Part shown: positions 1 to 5,280 of the stretch, piece after piece | How positions within the stretch are numbered: the stretch's first letter is position 1 | How the letters are laid out: each line of letters begins with the position of its first letter | NCBI GenBank assembly: GCA_009776345.1 | Contig: WRLS01000141.1 | Coordinates: 1 to 5,463, forward strand | DNA: 5,463 nucleotides | Direction of reading: 5' to 3' | Source: Oscillospiraceae bacterium | GTDB lineage: Bacteria; Bacillota; Clostridia; Oscillospirales; Ruminococcaceae | Notes under the pieces: generated by a model | What the model saw: only the letters and a program-made list of their open reading frames with translations | Told to the model about the DNA's origin: nothing | The model's database searches: none | Translations under genes and position numbers: made by a program

Positions 1-26
1 TGGCGCGTCCCGTATACACTCCCTCC

Positions 27-59
27 GGCGCTGCGCGCCACCTCCCTCATGGAGGGAGG
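27..59 (-). repeat. Paired-hairpin module A
   Basis: Two adjacent perfect hairpins. CCTCCCTC (41-48)/GAGGGAGG (52-59) has a 3-base loop, and GGCGC (27-31)/GCGCC (35-39) has a 3-base loop. The 18 bases CCGGCGCTGCGCGCCACC (25-42) recur exactly as the reverse complement at 5156-5173. Confidence 0.7.
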
Positions 60-65
60 CTAAAG

Positions 66-108
66 TCCCCCTCACTGAGGGGGATGTCAACGAAGTTGAC
101 AGGGGGAG
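66..108 (+). repeat. Paired-hairpin module B; possible leuA terminator on the minus strand
   Basis: TCCCCCTC (66-73)/GAGGGGGA (77-84) is followed immediately by TGTCAAC (85-91)/GTTGACA (95-101) and then GGGGGAG. The layout is that of modules A and C, but the second hairpin has a different sequence that still pairs perfectly. Read on the minus strand the first hairpin is followed only by ACTTTAG, so it is at best a weak intrinsic terminator about 70 bases past the leuA stop codon. Confidence 0.6.
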
Positions 109-111
109 TTC

Positions 112-140
112 GTAGGGTCGAGCATGGAACCCCGCCCTAC
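112..140. repeat. GTAGGG/CCCTAC palindrome after leuA
   Basis: GTAGGG (112-117) and CCCTAC (135-140) are perfect complements around a 17-base centre with partial inner pairing. The element starts 16 bases beyond the leuA stop codon, and on the minus strand it opens like the hairpin at 2081-2058. Confidence 0.55.
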
Positions 141-155
141 AAGTTCCCCAAATCC

Positions 156-1664
156 CTATCTCCTGTCATACCCCCTATTTATCGCATTAACATACGCCAA
201 AACCGAAGCCTCGATTATATCGGTGGAAAGCCCGCGCCCGGTGTGCGTCTGCCCGCCGTGCCTCACGCGCACGGTCACCTCGCCCTGCGCGTCCATGCCG
301 CCGGTCACGGCCTTGATATCGTAGCTGACCAGCGGCCAATCCCCGCCGACAATACGTATTACCGCGTTGTAGGCCGCGTCTATAGGCCCATCGCCCATGG
401 CCGCCTCGGTGAGCAGTTCATCATCATGTAAAAGTGTAACACTTGCCATCGCGTGTATCCTGTTGCCGCTTTGTATCTGAAACGCGTCCAGCTTATAAAG
501 CTCCGGCGCGCTGTTTAGATGGTGGCTTACAATCGCCTCTAAATCCTCATCCGTCACTGTTTTTTTGCGGTCGGCAAGGGATTTGAATTCAACAAAGGCA
601 GTGCCCATGACCTCTTGCGAAAGCGAATACCCCATGGATTCCAGCTTATCCGCAAAGGCGTGGCGCCCCGAAAGCTTGCCTAAAACTAAACTGCTCTCTG
701 TTTTGCCGACAGAATCCGGGGTCATAATCTCGTAGGTCATCGGGTTTGCAAGCACGCCGTGCTGATGTATGCCGGATTCATGTGCGAAGGCGTTCGCCCC
801 GACAATCGCCTTGTTGACGGATATCGGCACGCCCGTTAAATGCGCGGTGCGCACGCTGGTTCTGTATATTCTTGTCGTATTTATACCGTGAGTAATGTCG
901 AAATTGTCGCCGCGTGTCGTAATCCCCATAATCAGCTCCTCCATGGAGCAGTTGCCCGCGCGCTCACCCAGGCCGTTGATCGTAGTTTCGACCTGCGCCG
1001 CGCCATTTTGAATTGCGGATATTGTATTCGCGACCGCAAGCCCCAAATCATTATGGCAATGCACGCTCACCACTGCTTTGCCGATATTATGCACATTTTC
1101 GCGGATGCCCCGGATCAGCGCGCCGAACTCCCCGGGCATTGAATAGCCGACAGTATCGGGGATATTCACCGTCCCCGCCCCCGCGTCAATTACTGCCGCC
1201 AAAATCTCATAGAGGAACGCGGGGTCGCTGCGGCTCGCGTCCTCGCAGGAAAATTCCACGTCGCCGCAAAAGCTTTTTGCCAGCTTCACACTTTCCACAG
1301 CACTGCGCAGCACTTGCCCCCGCGTCATGCGCAGTTTATGCCGCATATGGATTTCGCTGGTGGCGATAAAAACGTGCAGGCGCGGTTTTTCGCCGTGCTT
1401 CACAGCCTCCCACGCGCGCTCGATATCGCCGGGGACACAGCGCGCCAGTGCCGCCACGCCGCATTTTACTGTATAGGCAACAGCCTTTACAGCATCAAAA
1501 TCGCCTTGCGAAGCGGCAGGGAACCCGGCCTCGATGACATCGGCGCCCAGCTTCTCAAGCAGGCGCGCAATCTCCAGCTTTTCCGACAAATTTAAGTTGA
1601 CCCCGGGGGTCTGCTCACCGTCACGCAGGGTGGTGTCGAGGATTAAGATTTTTTGTTTTGGCAT
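156..1664 (-). CDS. leuA: 2-isopropylmalate synthase (LeuA)
   Basis: Cytosolic enzyme of the first committed step of leucine synthesis: it condenses 2-ketoisovalerate with acetyl-CoA to give 2-isopropylmalate. The 502-residue product has the usual length for bacterial LeuA. An HMGL-like TIM barrel fills about residues 4-275, opening with DTTLRDGEQTPG (10-21; catalytic R14 and metal ligand D15). The second family signature VHCHNDLGLA is at 201-210 (metal ligands H202 and H204), followed by GLGERAGNCSMEE (231-243; N238). HESGIHQHG (295-303) lies in the linker subdomain. The C-terminal part, about 365-502, with GDGPIDAAYNAV at 424-435, matches the LeuA dimerisation/allosteric domain, so leucine feedback inhibition is likely. 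These features favour LeuA over homocitrate or citramalate synthase. The ATG is supported by AAAGGAGG (1671-1678) six bases upstream. The stop is TAG. It follows the fusion gene on the same strand after a 457-bp gap and may share its leucine T-box. No frameshift or missing key residue was seen. Confidence 0.96.
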   Translation of the reverse strand: MPKQKILILDTTLRDGEQTPGVNLNLSEKLEIARLLEKLGADVIEAGFPAASQGDFDAVKAVAYTVKCGVAALARCVPGDIERAWEAVKHGEKPRLHVFIATSEIHMRHKLRMTRGQVLRSAVESVKLAKSFCGDVEFSCEDASRSDPAFLYEILAAVIDAGAGTVNIPDTVGYSMPGEFGALIRGIRENVHNIGKAVVSVHCHNDLGLAVANTISAIQNGAAQVETTINGLGERAGNCSMEELIMGITTRGDNFDITHGINTTRIYRTSVRTAHLTGVPISVNKAIVGANAFAHESGIHQHGVLANPMTYEIMTPDSVGKTESSLVLGKLSGRHAFADKLESMGYSLSQEVMGTAFVEFKSLADRKKTVTDEDLEAIVSHHLNSAPELYKLDAFQIQSGNRIHAMASVTLLHDDELLTEAAMGDGPIDAAYNAVIRIVGGDWPLVSYDIKAVTGGMDAQGEVTVRVRHGGQTHTGRGLSTDIIEASVLAYVNAINRGYDRR

Positions 1665-1670
1665 GAGAGT

Positions 1671-1678
1671 CCTCCTTT
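1671..1678 (-). promoter_or_regulatory. Ribosome binding site of leuA
   Basis: AAAGGAGG on the minus strand, six bases before the leuA ATG at 1664. It is a near-perfect Shine-Dalgarno sequence, so leuA is translated independently of the upstream gene. Confidence 0.88.
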
Positions 1679-1718
1679 GTGTCCATCAAAGCTAAACTGC
1701 TAATTGAAGGTTTAAGAA

Positions 1719-1765
1719 GCGGGGAAAAATTCGTTTTCTTTTTATCCTATTATCTTTTTCCCCGC
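1719..1765 (-). repeat. 11-bp perfect inverted repeat in the leuA 5' leader
   Basis: GCGGGGAAAAA (1719-1729) and TTTTTCCCCGC (1755-1765) are perfect reverse complements separated by 25 A/T-rich bases. It lies 55-101 bases upstream of the leuA ATG and could fold in an mRNA reaching leuA. There is no clean T-run after it, so it is not a convincing intrinsic terminator. It could be an mRNA-stabilising hairpin, a weak attenuator or a protein-binding palindrome; the sequence does not decide. Confidence 0.6.
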
Positions 1766-1888
1766 GCCCAGCATTTGAGCCTCGCAAGGCGAAAGCGGAA
1801 GGCAGATGTGTTTTATTGATTGTTCTTTTCTTGCCGCGCTGGCAAGTGTAGATTCTTCAACCTCTGCGGGGGGTCGCGGGGGTTCTTA

Positions 1889-1921
1889 GGGGGCGAGCGG
1901 GGGCAGCGGCCCCCAGCCCCC
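1889..1921. repeat. Nested G/C palindrome
   Basis: Two GGGGGC units (1889-1894 and 1899-1904) face two GCCCCC units (1909-1914 and 1916-1921), giving a strong two-tier hairpin on either strand. It has no T-run on either side, so it is a poor intrinsic terminator, though it could stall polymerase or form G-rich structures. Confidence 0.6.
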
Positions 1922-1934
1922 TGAGCGCGCTTTG

Positions 1935-1981
1935 GTTACTTTGCCGCGCTGCAAAGTAACAGCCTCCGCGGCTTGAGCGGT
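1935..1981 (-). repeat. Box-plus-hairpin repeat, copy 1
   Basis: On the minus strand, ACCGCTCAAGCCGCGG (from about 1982 to 1967) is followed by GGCT and a perfect 10-bp hairpin, GTTACTTTGC/GCAAAGTAAC (arms 1951-1960 and 1935-1944). CAAAGCGCGC and a G/C-rich palindrome come next. The same order occurs on the plus strand near 5211-5280, where the box is conserved but the hairpin sequence differs. Confidence 0.65.
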
Positions 1982-2057
1982 TGGGCTGTGCGCAGCTACA
2001 ATAATAAGAAAGCGTATTGTAGGCACATTTTTGCGAACTGACCCAGGACGGTATTGC

Positions 2058-2081
2058 GGCGGGGGCAAGCCCCCGCCCTAC
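2058..2081 (-). repeat. GTAGGG-type hairpin downstream of the fusion gene
   Basis: Perfect 9-bp arms GGCGGGGGC (2058-2066) and GCCCCCGCC (2069-2077) enclose only two bases; the minus strand begins GTAGGGCGGGG. The same opening occurs at 140-112, and a related element is at 5112-5135. It lies about 40 bases past the fusion stop codon, but no T-run follows, so readthrough toward leuA is plausible. Confidence 0.6.
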
Positions 2082-2108
2082 CTAAATCCTAAATCCTAAA
2101 ACCTAAAT
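2081..2108. repeat. Tandem heptamer repeat (CCTAAAT x 4)
   Basis: Four head-to-tail 7-bp units on the plus strand: three CCTAAAT and one CCTAAAA (third unit). The array ends 13 bases short of the fusion gene stop codon. It is noncoding and of unknown role. Confidence 0.85.
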
Positions 2109-2121
2109 TCCTGCCGAAGGC

Positions 2122-4638
2122 TCAATCCTGCTGCGCTTCGCGCAGCTCCGCCACCGCTTCCTCCACCATCTTATACTTCATGACCTTCCCCGCCGCGTTC
2201 ATGATAAAGCTGTCCACAAACCGGATATAGCGCGGGACTTTATGCCTGGCAATACGCTCGCGGGCGTAATCCTTCAGCTCGTCCTCGGTGGCGGTTACGC
2301 CTTCTTTTAGGATGATGCACGCCATGATCTCCTCGCCGTAGGCCTTGTCGGGGATACCGATGACCTGCACGTCCCTTACTTTTTCGTGCGTGTACAGGAA
2401 ATCCTCGATCTCCTTGGGATAAATATTCTCGCCGCCGCGGATGATCATGTCGCGGATGCGGCCTGTAATCATGTAGTTGCCGTCGGGGCGGCGGCGCGCC
2501 ATGTCGCCGGTGTGCAGCCAGCCGCCCTCGTCAATGGCGCTCTGTGTGGCGGCGGGCATTTTGTAGTAGCCCTTCATGATATTGTAGCCCCTTGCCACGA
2601 ACTCGCCGTCCTCATTGTCGCCCAATTCCTCGTTGGTTTCGGGGTTGACAATGCGGCACTCGATGCCGGGGAGCGGCCTGCCCACTGTCCCGACCCTTAC
2701 GTCAATCGGGTCGTCGGTGCTGCTCATCGTGCATCCCGGGGAGCTTTCGGTCTGCCCGAATACGATGGTTATATCTGTCATCTTCATCTTCTCAAGCACA
2801 TCCTGCATAACTTTTACAGGGCAGGGGCTTCCCGCCATAATACCGGTGCGCATGGATGAAAAATCCGTGCTTTCAAAATCGGGATGCTCCAGCATCGCGA
2901 TGAACATTGTCGGCACACCGTTACAGGCGGTGATTTTCTCCTTGTTTATCGCCTCCAGCGCGAGCTTTGGGCTGTAGGCAGGAATCGGCACCATTGTTGA
3001 TCCATGCGTAAAGCTTGCCGTCATAGAAAGCACCATGCCGAAGCAATGGAACATCGGCACGTGTATCAGGAACTTGTCGGCGGTGGAAAGGTCCATGCGG
3101 TCGCCGATATTCTTGCCGTTGTTTATAACATTGTAATGCGTGAGCATAACGCCCTTCGGGAAGCCCGTGGTCCCGGAGGTATACTGCATATTGCAGACAT
3201 CGTGGCGGCCGGTCATCGCCATGCGGTAGTATACCATGTCAACGGCGATATGCTCGGACATTGCCATTGCGCTGTCCCAGCTGAGGCAGCCGGGCATCTC
3301 AAACCCCACGGTGATAACATTGCGCAGGAATGGCAGGCGCTTTGCGTGCAGCGGCCGGGCGGGGGCATTTTCCGCCAGCTCCGGGCAGATTTCCTTTACA
3401 ATAGCCGCGTAGTTAGAATCCTTATGCCCCTCTATCATCACAAGCGTGTGCGTGTCGGATTGGCGGAGCAGGTATTCGGCCTCGTGGATTTTATATGCCG
3501 TGTTCACCGTGACCAGCACCGCGCCGATCCTGGTCGCCGCCCAGAACGTGACAAACCACTGCGGTACATTCGTCGCCCAAATGGAAACCTTGTCGCCCTT
3601 CTTCACGCCCATCGCGATCAGCGCGCGCGCAAAGGTGTCCACCTCCTCGCGGAATTCGCTGTAGGTACGCGTGTAATCCAAGGTCGTATACCTAAACGCG
3701 GGCTGGTCGGGGAATTCCTCAACAACGCGGTCCAGAAGCTGCGGGAAGGTCAGGTCGATGAGCGTTTCTTTTTCCCAGATATATTTGCCCGTGCCGGATT
3801 TATTGTCAAAAAGCTGGCTGTGGATAACCGTGCGCCCCATGTACCGTTCCATATAATTCGCGAAATGCGGGATGACAATCCCTGCGTCCTCCAGCCCGCC
3901 GCTCCAGCGCTTTACCCATTCAAGCGAGATATAGCCGCCGTAGTTTATCGAGCGCAGCGCCCCCATCATCTCATCAATCGGCAAATCCCCTTCGCCCATC
4001 ATGCGGTAGCTTACCGCGCCGTTTTCCATGGCTGAATCTTTTATATGGATATATTTGATGAACGCGCCCAGATTCTGGATCGTTTCCTCCGGCGTCTCGC
4101 CCATCACACGGTATGGGTGGTGCGTATCCCACAGCGCGCCGACCCAGTCGCTGGCGGTGTTTTCAAGAATTTTGCGCAGCCTTGCCGTGTCGGAATAAAC
4201 CCCGTTGCTCTCAACCAGCAGCGTCACGCCGTTTTCCCCGGCAACGGGCGCAAGCCCCTTCAGCTGCTCTACAATAAAATCATCGTCAACTTCACCGTCC
4301 GGGGCGGCATCCAGGTCCGCCAAAATACGGATATAGGGCGTCCCCATAGCGGCGGCAAGCTCTATATACGCGGTAATTTCCTGCTGGTTTTCCCCGCGCC
4401 TGTCCGCGAACTTCAGGCAGCAGCCCGTAGAAAAACAGGGTATCTCCAGGCGCAGCGCGTCCAGCCGCTTTTTTGTGTCAGCGCGTCGCGAAGCGGAAAA
4501 AACAGGCGCGCTGGTGGCGGCGATATGCCTGCCCACGCCGCGTACTTCGATGCCGTCAAACCCTGTGTCCTTTGCGATGGCGACGATTTCGTCCCAGCTG
4601 TAATCGGGGCAGGCGAGTGTAGAGAATGCGATTTTCAT
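2122..4638 (-). CDS. Fused TIM-barrel sugar isomerase/epimerase-like domain and AMP-forming acyl-CoA synthetase
   Basis: Predicted bifunctional cytosolic protein of 838 residues. Residues 1 to about 268 look like a xylose-isomerase-like TIM barrel (AP-endonuclease-2/sugar phosphate isomerase family). Candidate metal ligands are E143 (LLVESNG), D171 (WDTHHP), H198 (IHIKD) and E240 (SLEW), plus H174 three residues after D171 as in D-tagatose 3-epimerase-type enzymes. Residues about 290-838 form a full-length ANL acyl-CoA synthetase: P-loop YTSGTTGFPKG (486-496), FGQTES (627-632), GWLHTGD (706-712), GRIRDMIIRGGENIYPKEIE (726-745), and GKVMK with the probable catalytic lysine K818. Such enzymes activate a carboxylate with ATP and load it onto CoA; the acid here cannot be read from sequence. 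I chose ATG 4638 because GGGAGG (4646-4651) lies seven bases upstream; a longer in-frame TTG start at 4653 would overlap that site. The frame is continuous through the junction (about 265-292), with no obvious internal ribosome binding site, so this is a real fusion. It lies directly behind a T-box leader, tying it to amino acid starvation. Confidence 0.92.
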   Translation of the reverse strand: MKIAFSTLACPDYSWDEIVAIAKDTGFDGIEVRGVGRHIAATSAPVFSASRRADTKKRLDALRLEIPCFSTGCCLKFADRRGENQQEITAYIELAAAMGTPYIRILADLDAAPDGEVDDDFIVEQLKGLAPVAGENGVTLLVESNGVYSDTARLRKILENTASDWVGALWDTHHPYRVMGETPEETIQNLGAFIKYIHIKDSAMENGAVSYRMMGEGDLPIDEMMGALRSINYGGYISLEWVKRWSGGLEDAGIVIPHFANYMERYMGRTVIHSQLFDNKSGTGKYIWEKETLIDLTFPQLLDRVVEEFPDQPAFRYTTLDYTRTYSEFREEVDTFARALIAMGVKKGDKVSIWATNVPQWFVTFWAATRIGAVLVTVNTAYKIHEAEYLLRQSDTHTLVMIEGHKDSNYAAIVKEICPELAENAPARPLHAKRLPFLRNVITVGFEMPGCLSWDSAMAMSEHIAVDMVYYRMAMTGRHDVCNMQYTSGTTGFPKGVMLTHYNVINNGKNIGDRMDLSTADKFLIHVPMFHCFGMVLSMTASFTHGSTMVPIPAYSPKLALEAINKEKITACNGVPTMFIAMLEHPDFESTDFSSMRTGIMAGSPCPVKVMQDVLEKMKMTDITIVFGQTESSPGCTMSSTDDPIDVRVGTVGRPLPGIECRIVNPETNEELGDNEDGEFVARGYNIMKGYYKMPAATQSAIDEGGWLHTGDMARRRPDGNYMITGRIRDMIIRGGENIYPKEIEDFLYTHEKVRDVQVIGIPDKAYGEEIMACIILKEGVTATEDELKDYARERIARHKVPRYIRFVDSFIMNAAGKVMKYKMVEEAVAELREAQQD

Positions 4639-4645
4639 GACTTTT

Positions 4646-4651
4646 CCTCCC
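4646..4651 (-). promoter_or_regulatory. Ribosome binding site deciding the fusion gene start
   Basis: GGGAGG on the minus strand sits seven bases before ATG 4638. The alternative upstream in-frame TTG (4653-4651) overlaps this site, which argues for initiation at the ATG and a protein five residues shorter than the longest reading frame. Confidence 0.85.
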
Positions 4652-4686
4652 AAAATTAAGTATGATGGGGCGATATCGCAAAACGC

Positions 4687-4740
4687 AAAAAATCCGCCCC
4701 CTGCTCAAAGCCGACCTACGGTTGGCTTCACAAGAGACGG
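4687..4740 (-). terminator. T-box-controlled intrinsic terminator
   Basis: Reading the minus strand, CCGTCTCTTGT (4740-4730) pairs with GCAGGGGGCGG (4704-4694) over 11 positions, including several G-U pairs. An inner AAGCC/GGCTT stem lies within it, and a run of six T follows (4692-4687). The 5' arm contains the CTCT strand needed for the antiterminator, so the two structures exclude each other. This is the standard T-box switch: charged tRNA leaves the terminator formed and the downstream gene off. Confidence 0.87.
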
Positions 4741-5018
4741 AGAAAAATTCCCCGCGGTACCACTCTCATTGACAGCCCGGGAAACCCCGGCGCTATCCAC
4801 CTCTGCTGCGTCCAAACGCGAAAGCTTTCCCGCGCTTTAACACATTCCAATGATAACGGATGGAAACCCGGCATCGCCTACTCGTCTAAACTTTCAGCTT
4901 GCTGCTCTAGGGGGAGCGCGATCCCTGCCCGTGCCATGCCTTGCACCAACCGGCATCTCTCTGAACCACTTCCGGGGGCCGCTTGCCCTGTCATTGCATT
5001 TAGGGTTTTTACTGATCA
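4687..5018 (-). promoter_or_regulatory. T-box riboswitch leader, probably leucine-responsive
   Basis: A tRNA-sensing leader RNA that switches transcription on when the matching tRNA is uncharged. On the minus strand the invariant T-box TGGTACCGCGG is at 4762-4752; its TGGT would pair with an ACCA tRNA end, consistent with tRNA-Leu (A73). Stem I has an AGAGAG bulge (4962-4957) and a distal ATGCC/GGCAT stem (4956-4952 with 4940-4936) closing a GGTTGGTGCAA loop. Its lower helix pairs AGGG (near 4989-4986) with CCCT (4912-4909). The specifier expected one base before that 3' strand is CTC, leucine (4916-4914). The following CTGAA and AGTAGG segments and the CCGTTATCA segment match the usual stem II-III region. 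The antiterminator pairs AGAG (4766-4763) with CTCT just after the CCG at 4740-4738, and that strand is shared with the terminator. The leader ends about 50 bases before the fusion gene. The T-box identity is very secure; the leucine assignment (about 0.7) rests on hand folding, and ATC (isoleucine) just upstream is the main alternative. Confidence 0.93.
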
Positions 5019-5024
5019 AAAAGA

Positions 5025-5053
5025 ATTATACACCATCGCCGCAGGGTTGTCAA
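5025..5053 (-). promoter_or_regulatory. Sigma-A promoter of the T-box leader
   Basis: On the minus strand a perfect -35 TTGACA (5053-5048) and a perfect -10 TATAAT (5030-5025) are separated by exactly 17 bp. Transcription should start near 5017, just ahead of T-box stem I. Such a consensus promoter suggests high basal initiation, with control by termination in the leader rather than by a repressor; no operator-like palindrome overlaps it. A second TTGACA at 5080-5075 has no matching -10 element and is probably chance. Confidence 0.9.
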
Positions 5054-5111
5054 GCGCCCGCGGTCAAAAAATTATGTCAACCGCATGAACATACAAAATG
5101 CACAAAGCTTT

Positions 5112-5135
5112 GTAGGGGGCGGCAATCTGCCGCCC
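5112..5135 (+). repeat. GTAGGG-type hairpin upstream of the leader promoter
   Basis: GGGCGGCA (5117-5124) and TGCCGCCC (5128-5135) form perfect 8-bp arms around a 3-base loop, preceded by GTAGG. It lies about 60 bases upstream of the -35 element and directly abuts the paired-hairpin module at 5142-5171. Confidence 0.6.
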
Positions 5136-5141
5136 GAAATT

Positions 5142-5173
5142 CCCCTCCTTGGAGGGGTGGCGCGCAGCGCCGG
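5142..5173 (+). repeat. Paired-hairpin module C
   Basis: CCCCTCC (5142-5148)/GGAGGGG (5151-5157), one T, then GGCGC (5159-5163)/GCGCC (5167-5171). It has the same architecture as module A in opposite orientation and shares an exact 18-base stretch with it (5156-5173). Confidence 0.7.
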
Positions 5174-5210
5174 GGTGGTTTTTACCACGATTTTATCTTC
5201 GGTTAATTTT

Positions 5211-5280
5211 CACCGCTCAAGCCGCGGGGGCTTTTCTTTTGCTTGTGCAAAAGAAACAAAACACACCGGGGAGACCCCGG
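5211..5280 (+). repeat. Box-plus-hairpin repeat, copy 2
   Basis: The box ACCGCTCAAGCCGCGG (about 5211-5226) is followed by GGGGCT, then a perfect 10-bp hairpin TTTCTTTTGC (5233-5242)/GCAAAAGAAA (5247-5256), and a CCGGGG/CCCCGG hairpin (5266-5271/5275-5280). It matches the order of copy 1 near 1982-1889 in inverse orientation, with a different stem sequence. Short reading frames crossing it resemble those crossing copy 1 only over the box. Confidence 0.65.

Larger units (their letters stand above)
1770..2121. other. Repeat-rich gap between the fusion gene and leuA
   Basis: About 350 bases with no credible gene. From left to right it holds a CTTGCC/GGCAAG hairpin (1830-1846), a nested G5C/GC5 palindrome (1889-1921), a perfect 10-bp hairpin next to a conserved box (1935-1981), a CTACAATA/TATTGTAG hairpin (1996-2022), a GTAGGG-type hairpin (2058-2081) and a heptamer tandem repeat (2081-2108). 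A 60-codon minus-strand frame (2068-1886) runs through these repeats. It has a low-complexity Gly/Pro-rich end and no ribosome binding site that I could see, so I do not call it a gene. No second T-box sequence is present, and I found no convincing sigma-A promoter for leuA. Confidence 0.7.

Noticed and set aside
1886..2068. A 60-codon minus-strand reading frame in the gap between the two genes.
   Set aside because: It runs through several palindromes, has a low-complexity Gly/Pro-rich end, no evident ribosome binding site and no recognisable domain; its similarity to frames near 5200-5300 is explained by the shared DNA repeat.
1665..2121. A second T-box or a leucine-rich leader peptide before leuA.
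   Set aside because: No TGGNACCGCGG-type box and no short Leu-rich frame with a ribosome binding site were found on the minus strand.
3830..3880. Internal ATG codons near the domain junction that could start a separate synthetase.
   Set aside because: No Shine-Dalgarno sequence is visible before them and the frame is continuous, so a single polypeptide is the simpler reading.
3004..4035. A 343-codon plus-strand open frame.
   Set aside because: It is wholly antisense to the fusion gene, whose reading is secured by conserved motifs; the long open frame is a by-product of GC-rich coding sequence.
4639..4653. A TTG start giving five more residues on the fusion protein.
   Set aside because: This start overlaps the GGGAGG ribosome binding site used by the ATG at 4638.
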